In this document: positions 1-7,684 of the stretch, one piece after another
Layout of the letters: the number at the start of each line of letters is the position of its first letter
How positions within the stretch are numbered: the stretch's first letter is position 1
Assembly (NCBI GenBank): GCA_001724425.1
Contig: MEEK01000011.1
Coordinates: forward strand, 1 to 63,857
DNA: 63,857 nt
Direction of reading: 5' to 3'
From: Microbacterium sp. SCN 70-27
GTDB taxonomy: Bacteria > Actinomycetota > Actinomycetes > Actinomycetales > Microbacteriaceae
The notes under the pieces: model-generated
What the model saw: only the letters and a program-made list of their open reading frames with translations
Told to the model about the DNA's origin: nothing
Databases searched by the model: none
Translations under genes and position numbers: made by a program

Positions 1-120
1 GCCCCGCCGCCCTCTCCGGTCGTTGAGCGAGGCGCCGCAGGCGCCGAGTCGAAACGTCCCACCCCGCCGCCCTCCCCGGTCGTTGAGCGAGGCGCCGCAG
101 GCGCCGAGTCGAAACGTCCC
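1..120. repeat. Two tandem copies of a 60-bp hairpin-bearing repeat
   Basis: Units 1-60 and 61-120 differ at only two positions (the first base and base 15). Each contains an imperfect inverted repeat, GTTGAGCGAGGCGCC and GGCGCCGAGTCGAAAC, around a three-base GCA centre. A third copy in opposite orientation lies at about 1784-1850. The unit is exactly 20 codons long and reads through without a stop in the frame of the downstream polymerase. My recollection that related GTTGAGCGAG...GAGTCGAAACG repeats are scattered in Microbacterium genomes is not tested here. Confidence 0.9.
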
Positions 121-942
121 GACCCCACGAGACCCCCGACCGGCCGCCCCTCCTGCGCCGATCACCGTCAGCCGCCCGTCGCGCCGTTCGACCCCGCCGC
201 ACCCGACGAGTCCGCCGCGCACCGGCGCGATGGCACGTTCGCGGTGCGGCTGGGACTGGCATCCGTGACCGGGGTCGGTGCGCCGCTGGCCGAGCGGATC
301 GTCGCCACGCGCGAGGCGGAGGGTCCGTTCCGCGACCTCCGTGACCTCGTGCGGCGCACGGGGGCCACCGAGGCGCAGGTCGAGGCACTCGCCACGGCGG
401 GCGCGTTCGAGAGCATGGGCATCTCGCGGCGGGAGGGGCTCTGGCTCGCCGGCGACGCCGCGAAGGACCGCACCGAGTTCCTGGAGGGCACGCTCGTCGC
501 GGTGCAGCCGCCGCTGTTCGGTGACCAGTCGAGCTACGACATCCTCGCGGCCGACCTCTGGGCGACGGGCATCTCGACCGATGACCATCCCCTGACCCAC
601 TACCGCTCGCAGTTGGATGCCCGTGGCGTACTCACCTCGCGGGAGCTGCGCACGCATGAGGTGGGGAGGCGCGTGGAGGTGGCGGGTCTCGTCACGCACC
701 GGCAGCGACCGGCGACGGCATCGGGTATCACGTTCCTGAACATCGAAGACGAGCACGGGCTCGTCAACGTGGTGTGTTCGAAGGGGGTGTGGGACAGGTA
801 CCGCCGGGTGCTGCGCGATTCGCCGGCGCTCATCGTGCGGGGGATGCTGGAGCGCTCGCCGGAAGGGGTGACGAACCTCCTCGCGGATGCCTTCGAGGAT
901 CTGCGCGTCGGGGTGCGCCACCGTTCGAGGGACTTCCGATGA
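1..942 (+). CDS. dnaE2: Error-prone DNA polymerase DnaE2 (ImuC), C-terminal part, left-truncated by the window
   Basis: Lesion-bypass alpha subunit of C-family DNA polymerase, which normally acts with ImuA/ImuB in SOS mutagenesis. The visible part begins with a linker and continues through a helix-hairpin-helix region (VRLGLASVTGVG onward, from about base 244) to a C-terminal OB-fold (VAGLVTHRQRP, TFLNIEDEHGLVNVV). The frame is open from base 1, so the GTG at 244 is not the true start; the polymerase core lies off the left edge. Native-looking linker residues (APFDP, then AHRRDG) begin near base 181. Upstream of them the same frame runs through the two 60-bp repeats without a stop, which would add a Pro/Ala/Gly-rich 40-residue insertion. 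Either the repeat is tolerated in the linker or the gene is disrupted further upstream. Confidence 0.8.
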   Translation, partial: APPPSPVVERGAAGAESKRPTPPPSPVVERGAAGAESKRPDPTRPPTGRPSCADHRQPPVAPFDPAAPDESAAHRRDGTFAVRLGLASVTGVGAPLAERIVATREAEGPFRDLRDLVRRTGATEAQVEALATAGAFESMGISRREGLWLAGDAAKDRTEFLEGTLVAVQPPLFGDQSSYDILAADLWATGISTDDHPLTHYRSQLDARGVLTSRELRTHEVGRRVEVAGLVTHRQRPATASGITFLNIEDEHGLVNVVCSKGVWDRYRRVLRDSPALIVRGMLERSPEGVTNLLADAFEDLRVGVRHRSRDFR

Positions 943-1002
943 GTGCAGCCGTCATCAAGCTCGCCGGGGTACCGCAAGCCGCCCGCGGCACCCCGGCGAG
1001 GG

Positions 1003-1737
1003 TCAGGCGCGCCCGACGTGCTGCTCGGTCTTGGCGAGCTGGGCGTGGAGGTCGTCGGGTGAGAGCGCCGCCTCACGGAACTCCGCGGTGAGGGGCAGGC
1101 GCAAGTGCAGGTCGGTGCACAGGCACAGCTCGACCTTGCCGTGTTCGAGCGTGAAGTCGAGGACGTGACCGCCGTGGGTGCGGCTGTCGTCGATGTAGTG
1201 CGCGTGGCATCCGGGAACACCGATGCCCTGTTCGTAGAGCGGCGTACGGAATGCGATGACCGTGCCGTCGACGTCGTCGAACTGCAGCACGGCGTCGTCG
1301 TCGGTCGCCTCGGTCATGGGGCGGAAGGGGCGCTCTTGGCGGGTGACGGTGCGCGCGGTGATCTGGCGGAAGCGCCCCGTGATGCGGAGGGCGTACATGT
1401 AGTTCGCGGATGCCGTGATCGCATCGATCGCCTCCGACGCCTCGGCGCGGGTGGCGCCGTCGGGCAGGTCGCGCGTGATCGTCGGCACGAAGTCGGTGAC
1501 GACGGCGTAGGGCGTCGCCGCATCGGCGGGGGCCGCCGTGGCGGTGCCGTCGCCGCGCAGGCGGTAGGCGATGCCGTCGATCACGACCATCTCGCCGTCG
1601 AGGGCGTTGAAGGTTCCGATGCCGAAGTCGCCGTGCTCGAGCAGTTCGCCGGTGGTCATGTCGCCCTCGTAGATGCCGTCGAGGAGGGCGGCCATGAGGC
1701 TCGTCTGGAAGAGGGTGCGGCGTTCGTCGGTGGGCAT
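1003..1737 (-). CDS. alsD: Alpha-acetolactate decarboxylase
   Basis: Converts (S)-2-acetolactate to acetoin and CO2 in the cytoplasm, the second step of the acetoin/butanediol overflow pathway. The 244 residues are the usual length for AlsD/BudA. Zinc ligands can be read as His178 and His180 (GCHAH) plus His191 (HGGH), with the spacing of the Brevibacillus enzyme; conserved Glu49 sits in LDGEMVVIDG. It lies downstream of and co-oriented with the acetolactate synthase gene, with 184 bp between them that contain an inverted copy of the 60-bp repeat. That repeat may partly uncouple expression of the two genes. Identification is firm. Confidence 0.95.
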   Translation of the reverse strand: MPTDERRTLFQTSLMAALLDGIYEGDMTTGELLEHGDFGIGTFNALDGEMVVIDGIAYRLRGDGTATAAPADAATPYAVVTDFVPTITRDLPDGATRAEASEAIDAITASANYMYALRITGRFRQITARTVTRQERPFRPMTEATDDDAVLQFDDVDGTVIAFRTPLYEQGIGVPGCHAHYIDDSRTHGGHVLDFTLEHGKVELCLCTDLHLRLPLTAEFREAALSPDDLHAQLAKTEQHVGRA

Positions 1738-1783
1738 GTGCGGTCCTTTGTGGGGAGGGGTGAGATCTGGCGGGGTGTGCCGT

Positions 1784-1850
1784 GGCGGGGTGGGACGTTT
1801 CGACTCGGTGCCTGCGGCGCCTCGCTCAACGACCGGGGGGAGGCGGCGCG
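1784..1850 (-). repeat. Inverted third copy of the 60-bp repeat
   Basis: Reading the minus strand gives the same unit as at 1-120, including the ...GACTCGG..GCCTGCGGCGCC... core and even part of the unit junction (GGCGGGGTGGGACG on the plus strand). It sits in the spacer between alsS and alsD and has a few substitutions relative to the tandem pair. Confidence 0.85.
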
Positions 1851-1921
1851 GAGTCAGGCGGGGGTGCCGGGGTTGGGCCCGAATGGCGGCGCGGAACTCA
1901 GCGCCGCCGCCCGGAAGGGGG

Positions 1922-3697
1922 TCAAAGCAGCACGTCGGCGAGCAGGTCGCCGCCGAGGCGCCGCAGGTTGTCGCGGTAGTCGACCGGCACGTCGATGACG
2001 GACGGCCCGGGTTCTGCGAGTGCGGCCTCGATCGTCGGGACGAGGTCGGCGATGCGCGTGACCCGGTGGCCGTGCGCGCCGAACGATTCGGCGAATGCGA
2101 CCACGTCGTACGCGCCGAGTTCGACGGCGGCGGTGCGGCCGTACTTCTCGACTTGCTGGAAGGCGACCATGTCGTAGGCGGAGTCGTTGAAGACGATGTG
2201 GGTGAACGACGTGCCGAGTCGCACGGCGGTCTCCAGTTCGACCGCCGAGTACAGGAAGCCCCCGTCGCCCGAGACCGACACGACCGGCCCGGCGGGATCG
2301 GCGAGGCTCGCCGCGATCGCCCACGGCAGGGCGACCCCGAGAGTCTGCTGACCGTTCGAGAACATCAGCGACCGCGGGCGATAGGTGCGGAAGTGGCGCG
2401 CCATGTACAGGTAGTTCGATCCGACATCGCACAGCACCGTCGTCGCATCGGGAGAGGCCGCGCGGATGCCGGCGACGACGGCGACCGGATCGAGGCCGAA
2501 GGCGTCGTCGTGGTCGGGATCGCCGAGATCAGTGTTCTCGGCGAGGCGGGTGCGCTCCCGGGCGACGATGTGCTCGGCATCCGCACCGCGCGGGGCGAGA
2601 CCGCCCGCCGCGAGGAGCTCGGCGGTGAGGTCGCGGAGCGTCGTGGCGAGGTCGCCGACGAGCTCGACCGTCGGCCGGTAGTCGTTGTCGATGTCGGCCG
2701 ACGCGGTGTCGACGTGGACGAGCCGGCGCGTGTTGGCGAGGTTCCATTCGGCCGGGACGAACTCCACGGGGTCGTAGCCGAGGGTCAGGACGAGATCCGC
2801 GTGGTGCAGGAGCACGTCGCCGGGCTGGTTGCGGGCGAAGCCGACGCGGCCGAGGTAATGATCCTCCAGCTCGTGCGAGACGATACCCGCCGCCTGGAAC
2901 GTCTCGACGACGGGCAGGTCGGTCACCTGCAGCAGCTCGTGAAGTGCCGCGACCGTCTCGGGTGCGCCGCTGCGCGCGCCGGCGAGGATCACGGGGAACC
3001 GCGCGTCGCGCAGGAGCGTGACTGCGTCGGCGATCGACGCGCGCGCCGCGCCACCGACCGCGGCCGGGACGATCGGGTCGGAGAAGCCGATCGCGCTGCG
3101 CGCCGTCGACACGTCGTAGGGCAGGACGACGGCCGCCGCCCCGTGGGGTTCGCGGGTCGCCGCGCGGAACGCGTTGACGATCGCCTCGGCGACGTTGTCG
3201 GGGGCGGTCACTTCGCAGGCGGACACCGTGACGGTCTGCAGCATGCCCACGGCATCCATCGCCTGGTGCGCGCGCTTCAGGTGCTGCGACCGCGAGACGG
3301 CGCCGCAGATCGCGACGACGGGGTCGCCTTCGGTGGTCGCCGTGAGAAGTCCGGTGGCGAGGTTCGTCGTGCCCGGCCCGCTCGTGACGAGCACGACGCC
3401 CGGGATGCCGGTGAGCCGCCCCACCGCGGCGGCCATGAACACGGCGTTCTGCTCCGTCCGGCAGGTCACGAGCTGCGGCGCGCCGCTCTCACCCTGCACG
3501 GCGGCGAGGGCGTCGAACACGGGGTCGATCTTCGCTCCCGGCACGCCGAACACCCACCTGACGCCGTGGGCGCGCAGCACCTCCACCACACGGTCGGCTG
3601 CACGGTCGAGCACCGGTCGCGCCGTGCCGGGACCGTCCGCGGCCTGGAGGACCGGGGCGGTGGTCGGTGCGGCGGGGACGGGCGGTGCGATGCTCAT
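1922..3697 (-). CDS. alsS: Catabolic acetolactate synthase (AlsS type)
   Basis: Thiamine-diphosphate enzyme that condenses two pyruvates to 2-acetolactate and CO2. Three-domain fold: N-terminal PYR domain with catalytic Glu82 (CRTEQNAVF), central domain, and C-terminal PP domain with GDGG at 477-480 and FND at 503-505 for Mg-ThDP. The pairing with acetolactate decarboxylase and the divergent LysR gene matches alsSD-type loci rather than the anabolic ilvBN enzyme; no regulatory small subunit is adjacent. It has a longer than usual, Pro/Ala-rich N-terminus (about 30 residues before the PYR domain), so a start a little downstream is possible. Probably activated by the neighbouring LysR protein under overflow or acid conditions (inferred from Bacillus AlsR). 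Confidence 0.9.
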   Translation of the reverse strand: MSIAPPVPAAPTTAPVLQAADGPGTARPVLDRAADRVVEVLRAHGVRWVFGVPGAKIDPVFDALAAVQGESGAPQLVTCRTEQNAVFMAAAVGRLTGIPGVVLVTSGPGTTNLATGLLTATTEGDPVVAICGAVSRSQHLKRAHQAMDAVGMLQTVTVSACEVTAPDNVAEAIVNAFRAATREPHGAAAVVLPYDVSTARSAIGFSDPIVPAAVGGAARASIADAVTLLRDARFPVILAGARSGAPETVAALHELLQVTDLPVVETFQAAGIVSHELEDHYLGRVGFARNQPGDVLLHHADLVLTLGYDPVEFVPAEWNLANTRRLVHVDTASADIDNDYRPTVELVGDLATTLRDLTAELLAAGGLAPRGADAEHIVARERTRLAENTDLGDPDHDDAFGLDPVAVVAGIRAASPDATTVLCDVGSNYLYMARHFRTYRPRSLMFSNGQQTLGVALPWAIAASLADPAGPVVSVSGDGGFLYSAVELETAVRLGTSFTHIVFNDSAYDMVAFQQVEKYGRTAAVELGAYDVVAFAESFGAHGHRVTRIADLVPTIEAALAEPGPSVIDVPVDYRDNLRRLGGDLLADVLL

Positions 3698-3794
3698 GCC
3701 TCCATCGTCCGTCCGGCGGTTGCGACGAGGAAGACGGCGATGGCGATGCGACTGATCTGATCCAGAGATGGGTCGACGCGTCGTGAGGCATCCG

Positions 3795-3833
3795 GATCAT
3801 GCTCCGCACCACCCGTCCGAGCGGGGCATGATC
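3795..3833. promoter_or_regulatory. 13-bp inverted repeat, candidate operator of the LysR regulator
   Basis: GATCATGCTCCGC at 3795-3807 and GCGGGGCATGATC at 3821-3833 form a 12/13 inverted repeat with a 13-bp spacer in the 141-bp divergent region. The right arm contains CATGAT, six bases before the regulator ATG, so it would overlap a leaderless -10. This is the arrangement expected for autoregulation plus activation of alsS. Confidence 0.6.
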
Positions 3834-3838
3834 GACGT

Positions 3839-4735
3839 ATGGATGTCCGTCACCTCTCCGTCTTCGTCACCGTCGCGCAGGAGATGAGCTTCACACGGGC
3901 CGCGGATCGGCTGTTGCTTGCGCAGTCCGCGGTGTCGACGACGGTGCGAGAGCTCGAACGCGAGCTCGGCGTGGCACTCTTCGACCGTTCGCATCGTCAG
4001 ATCAGGTTGACCGGGGCGGGCGAGGAGCTGCTCGTGCGCTCCCGGGACGTCCTCGAGCGCATGCGCGAGCTCGGCGAGGCGGTCGCGACGGCCGGCACCG
4101 AACTGCGCGGCACCGTCACCGTCGGGCTCATGACGGGGGTCGACCTCGTCGACGTGCCGAGCCTGCTCGGAGCGTTCCATGCGCGGCATCCGGCCGTCGT
4201 GCTGCAGCTGCGGGCGACCGGTCTCGGGTCGTCGGGCCTTGTCGCACAGCTCGAGCGCGGCGAGATCGACCTCGCGCTGCTCGCCGCCGTGGACGGACTC
4301 CCTGCGACGCTGCAGGGCGAGGTCGTCGCCTCGTCGCCGTACACGCTCGTCGTCCCCGACACGCATCCGCTCGCCGCGCGGGATGCCGTGACGCTCGCCG
4401 ACCTCGAGGGGGAGAGCTTCGTCGATCTGCCGCCGGGGTACGGGTCGCGTCGCATCGTCGACGACGCGTTCGCGCATGCCGGGGTCTCGCGGCGCGTGCT
4501 CATCGAGGTGGCGGAGATCTCGACGGCTGCGCAGTATGTGCCGCAGGGCCTCGGTCTCGCGCTCGTGCCGCGGTTCGCCGTCGCCGACTCGATCGCGGGC
4601 GCCCGGGTCGTGTCCGCGGAAGACGCCGTGCCCCCGTTCGATCTCTCGCTGGCATGGGCGCGGCGGCGCACGCTCAGCGCGGCCGCGGAGGCCCTCGTGC
4701 AACTGATCCGGGACGCATTGCTGCCTGGCACCTGA
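3839..4735 (+). CDS. LysR-family transcriptional regulator, AlsR-like
   Basis: DNA-binding regulator of 298 residues. The N-terminal winged helix-turn-helix has the canonical LysR pattern (MDVRHLSVFVTVAQEMSF, then AADRLLLAQSAVSTTVRELE at about residues 20-40, LFDRS, LTGAG); residues 90-290 form the effector-binding periplasmic-protein-like domain. It is divergent from alsS-alsD, the classical position of a LysR activator of the acetoin operon, and faces poxB. No Shine-Dalgarno precedes the ATG, and a CATGAT hexamer six bases upstream suggests leaderless translation. The effector (acetate or another acid by analogy with Bacillus AlsR) is inferred. Confidence 0.88.
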   Translation: MDVRHLSVFVTVAQEMSFTRAADRLLLAQSAVSTTVRELERELGVALFDRSHRQIRLTGAGEELLVRSRDVLERMRELGEAVATAGTELRGTVTVGLMTGVDLVDVPSLLGAFHARHPAVVLQLRATGLGSSGLVAQLERGEIDLALLAAVDGLPATLQGEVVASSPYTLVVPDTHPLAARDAVTLADLEGESFVDLPPGYGSRRIVDDAFAHAGVSRRVLIEVAEISTAAQYVPQGLGLALVPRFAVADSIAGARVVSAEDAVPPFDLSLAWARRRTLSAAAEALVQLIRDALLPGT

Positions 4736-4786
4736 CGACGCGCGGTCGCGTTGCAACCCCCTTGCCCGGGCGGGGGAGTGCGGGGT

Positions 4787-4792
4787 TAGCGT
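4787..4792 (+). promoter_or_regulatory. -10 element of a leaderless promoter for poxB
   Basis: TAGCGT followed by six bases and the ATG at 4799; no Shine-Dalgarno is present. A TTGCCC at 4762-4767 could serve as a weak -35. Confidence 0.5.
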
Positions 4793-4798
4793 GGTGAC

Positions 4799-6541
4799 AT
4801 GACGAATGTTGCGGACTTCTTCATCGAGACTCTCAAGCGCGCGGGGGTGACCCGCGTGTGGGGCCTTCCGGGCGACTCCCTGAACGCGTTCACCGATGCA
4901 TTGCGGCGCGACCGCGACAAGGAGGGCGGCCTGCAGTGGCTGCACATGCGCCATGAGGAAGCGGCGGCGTTCGCGGCGGGCGCGGATGCCGAGCTGAACG
5001 GCGAGCTCGCCGTGGTCGCGGGCTCCTGCGGCCCCGGCAATCTGCACTTCATCAACGGACTGTTCGACGCGAACCGCAATCGGGTGCCGGTGCTCGCGAT
5101 CGCCTCGCACATCCCGTCGGCCGAGATCGGCAGCACGTACTTCCAGGAGACGCATCCGCAGGAGCTGTTCCGCGAGTGCAGCGTCTATTCCGAGCTCGTC
5201 GGCGACCCGTCGCAGCTGCCGTGGGTGCTCGAGATCGCGATGCGCACCGCCATCGAAAAGCGCGGTGTCGCGGTCGTGGTCGTTCCCGGTGACGTGTTCT
5301 TCGCGGATGCCCCGGATCGCCGCCTCACCGCACCGATCGTCGGGACGTCGTCGGTCGTGCTGCCCGATGAGGCATCCCTCGCCTCTGCCGCCGACGTGCT
5401 CAACGGCGCGAAGCGGGTGACGATCCTCGCCGGTGCCGGCGTCGCCGGGGCGCACGATGAAGTCGTCGCGCTCGCCGAGCGGCTGCAGGCGCCGATCGTG
5501 CACGCCCTGCGCGGCAAGGAGCACATCGAGTGGGACAACCCGTTCGACGTCGGCATGACGGGGCTGCTCGGCTTCTCGTCGGGGTACCGGGCGATGGAGA
5601 AATGCGATGCGCTGCTGATCCTCGGCAGCGACTTCCCGTATCGGCAGTTCTACCCGGGCAAGGCGAAGATCGTGCAGGTCGACATCCGCGGCGAGCAGCT
5701 GGGCCGTCGCACGCCGATCGACGTCGGGCTCGTCGGCGGGGTCCGGGAGACCGCCGCGGCGCTCCTGCCGCTGATCGAGGCGGACCGCAGCGACGCGCAC
5801 GTGAAGGATGCCGTGGCGCACTACCGCAAGACGCGGAAGGAGCTCGACGGCCTGGCCGTCGACGACGGCAAGGAGCCGATCCACCCGCAGTACGTCGCGA
5901 AGCTGCTCGACGAGTTGGCCGATGAGGATGCCGTGTTCACAGCGGATGTCGGCAGCCCCGTCATCTGGGCGTCGCGCTACCTCACGATGAACGGTCAGAG
6001 GCGCCTGCTCGGGTCGTTCCTGCACGGGTCGATGGCCAACGCCATGCCGCAGGCGCTCGGCGCGCAGGCATCCGATCGGTCGCGTCAGGTGATCGCGCTC
6101 GCCGGTGACGGGGGTCTTGCGATGCTGCTGGGCGATCTGCTGTCGATCCACCAGAACGACCTGCCGGTGAAGATCGTCGTGTTCAACAACTCGTCGCTGA
6201 ACTTCGTCGAGCTGGAGATGAAGGCGGCCGGCATCGTGAACTTCGGCACGGGGCTCGAGAACCCGAGCTTCGCGGCCATCGCCGAGGCGATCGGCATCAC
6301 GGGCATCCGGGTGGAGAAGGGCGCGGACCTGAAGCCGGCGCTGGAGCGGGCGCTCGCAACCGACGGGCCGGTGCTCGTGGATGTCGTGACCGCGCGCAAC
6401 GAGCTGTCGATGCCGCCGTCGATCACGGCCGAGCAGGCGAAGGGCTTCACCGTGTGGGCGCTGAAGACCGTGCTGTCGGGGCGGGGCGACGAGTTGCTCG
6501 ACCTCGCCGACACGAACGTGTGGCGGCGGATCTTCGGCTGA
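4799..6541 (+). CDS. poxB: Pyruvate dehydrogenase (quinone) / pyruvate oxidase PoxB
   Basis: ThDP- and FAD-dependent peripheral membrane flavoenzyme that oxidises pyruvate to acetate and CO2 and passes electrons to menaquinone. The 580 residues match the family. PYR-domain glutamate lies in HMRHEEAAA (Glu53/54), and the PP domain has GDGG at 436-439 and FNNSSLNFV for the cofactor metal. The C-terminal segment (WALKTVLSGRGDELLDL) resembles the lipid-activated tail of Corynebacterium and E. coli enzymes. Together with alsS-alsD upstream and the acetate-type symporter at 32 kb it points to pyruvate overflow to acetate and acetoin. ThDP relatives such as sulfoacetaldehyde acetyltransferase are less likely given the C-terminus. 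Confidence 0.9.
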   Translation: MTNVADFFIETLKRAGVTRVWGLPGDSLNAFTDALRRDRDKEGGLQWLHMRHEEAAAFAAGADAELNGELAVVAGSCGPGNLHFINGLFDANRNRVPVLAIASHIPSAEIGSTYFQETHPQELFRECSVYSELVGDPSQLPWVLEIAMRTAIEKRGVAVVVVPGDVFFADAPDRRLTAPIVGTSSVVLPDEASLASAADVLNGAKRVTILAGAGVAGAHDEVVALAERLQAPIVHALRGKEHIEWDNPFDVGMTGLLGFSSGYRAMEKCDALLILGSDFPYRQFYPGKAKIVQVDIRGEQLGRRTPIDVGLVGGVRETAAALLPLIEADRSDAHVKDAVAHYRKTRKELDGLAVDDGKEPIHPQYVAKLLDELADEDAVFTADVGSPVIWASRYLTMNGQRRLLGSFLHGSMANAMPQALGAQASDRSRQVIALAGDGGLAMLLGDLLSIHQNDLPVKIVVFNNSSLNFVELEMKAAGIVNFGTGLENPSFAAIAEAIGITGIRVEKGADLKPALERALATDGPVLVDVVTARNELSMPPSITAEQAKGFTVWALKTVLSGRGDELLDLADTNVWRRIFG

Positions 6542-6574
6542 GCCTCGCTCGCGTTCGGCGGGGGTTCAGCCGCT

Positions 6575-7441
6575 TCAGCGGCAGGTCTCGAAGACGTAGT
6601 CCTTGCGGTCGGGTGTGACGAGGTCGCGGTCGCGCAGGATCAGGGAGGCGGGCAGGTCGGTGCGGGCGCAGACCTCCGACCAGGGTTCGGTGAGCGTGTC
6701 GGGGTACTCGATCGCGAGGACGTGTTCGCCGTAGACGTCGGTGTACGCGCCGCACTCGTCGTAGGCGACGCACTCCTCGGTGATCGCGAAGTCGAAGCCG
6801 GCCTGCTCGTGCAGCAGCGCGGCGTCTTCGGCGGCGTTCTTCTGCCCTGCGGCGAGCCCGTCATCGTGCGCGCGGGCGACGAGCAGGCGGGCGAGAGCGA
6901 GGTTGTCGTCGCGGCTGAGGAGGTCGCCCGTGCGGGTGTAGGTGTCGAGGTTGTCGAACTCGACGGCGTTGTACCCGGCAGCGGCGCACCCATCGATCCA
7001 CGGCCCGACGATCGCCGCGACCGCGTCGGGCCGGCGGGTGTCGACGATCACCTCGTCGGGCCAGTCGGGGTCGTGGATCGGGTCGCCGTCGGCGTCGCGC
7101 AGCAGGAGGTCGGCCGGCCACGTGTCGAGTTCGCCGGGCTGGGTCTGGAACGCGTTGATGTAGCAGATGTTGTACATGCCGTCGGCGGGTGCGGCGGTGC
7201 GGTCGCGGGCGACGATCTCGACGCCCGGCGGTGGCGGGTACGCCCCGCCGAGCTGGTAGTCGAACAGGGCGCCGACCGGGGGGAGTGTGGGCTGCTGAGA
7301 CGGGGTGTCCGGCGTGGCCGTCGCGCTTGATGCGTCGGACGCCGGGGGCGTCGTTGGCGCGGCTGTGCAGGACGCCGACGACAGGGCGAGGGCCGCGAGG
7401 AGGAGGGCTGCGGCGAGACCGCGGAGGCTCGGGCGGTCCAT
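6575..7441 (-). CDS. Lipoprotein with GH114 (endo-alpha-1,4-polygalactosaminidase type) domain
   Basis: Exported, probably lipid-anchored glycoside hydrolase-like protein of 288 residues. The signal peptide (positively charged start, hydrophobic residues 9-20) ends at Cys25 in a lipobox-like SASC, followed by a Thr/Ser/Pro linker to about residue 55. The catalytic-like barrel has the typical pattern FDYQLGG, ICYINAF, PDWPDEVIVD and the acidic AVEFDNLDTY, which carries likely catalytic acids. Family members cleave galactosamine-rich exopolysaccharide; the substrate here is unknown. Translation looks leaderless: TAGGGT lies six bases before the ATG. It is convergent with poxB. Confidence 0.85.
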   Translation of the reverse strand: MDRPSLRGLAAALLLAALALSSASCTAAPTTPPASDASSATATPDTPSQQPTLPPVGALFDYQLGGAYPPPPGVEIVARDRTAAPADGMYNICYINAFQTQPGELDTWPADLLLRDADGDPIHDPDWPDEVIVDTRRPDAVAAIVGPWIDGCAAAGYNAVEFDNLDTYTRTGDLLSRDDNLALARLLVARAHDDGLAAGQKNAAEDAALLHEQAGFDFAITEECVAYDECGAYTDVYGEHVLAIEYPDTLTEPWSEVCARTDLPASLILRDRDLVTPDRKDYVFETCR

Positions 7442-7447
7442 GCGTCG

Positions 7448-7453
7448 ACCCTA
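7448..7453 (-). promoter_or_regulatory. -10 element of a leaderless promoter for the GH114 lipoprotein
   Basis: On the minus strand TAGGGT is followed by CGACGC and then the ATG. No Shine-Dalgarno sequence is present. Confidence 0.55.
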
Positions 7454-7524
7454 CCCGCACGTGAGGGATGACCCAGGATGCCGCGGTCGCCGCCCGCGCG
7501 TGGAGGCTAGACTCGAACCCGCCT

Positions 7525-7596
7525 GCCTCTGTAGCTCAATGGAAGAGCAGCTCCGTCCTAAGGAGAGGGTTGGGGGTTCGAGTCCCTCCAGGGGCA
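7525..7596 (+). tRNA. tRNA-Arg (anticodon CCT)
   Basis: Cloverleaf: acceptor GCCTCTG with CAGGGGC, D arm GCTC/GAGC, anticodon loop GTCCTAA giving CCT (reads AGG), T arm GGGGG/CCCTC around TTCGAGT, discriminator A at 7596. One anticodon-stem pair (first G with A) is mismatched and the CCA is not fully encoded. The defence island starts about 90 bp downstream, so this tRNA 3' end is a plausible integration target, although I found no second copy of it that would mark an attachment site. Confidence 0.93.
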
Positions 7597-7684
7597 CCCT
7601 TGGTTTTTCCTCTGATCAGGTGTTCCGTCTTTTCGTAGGCGAGATCTGAGCGTTGGGATCCGGATCTGTGGATACGCTCAGCTC

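Noticed and set aside
1..120. Possible CRISPR array start
   Set aside because: Only two directly adjacent 60-bp units, no spacers and no cas genes; a third copy is isolated and inverted.
1105..1998. Plus-strand open frame opposite alsD
   Set aside because: Antisense of a clear acetolactate decarboxylase; Val/Gly/Arg-rich with no fold.
7525..7596. tRNA-Arg as a proven attachment site
   Set aside because: I looked for a repeat of the tRNA 3' end between 22.9 and 25.4 kb and saw none, and there is no integrase. It is reported only as a plausible target.
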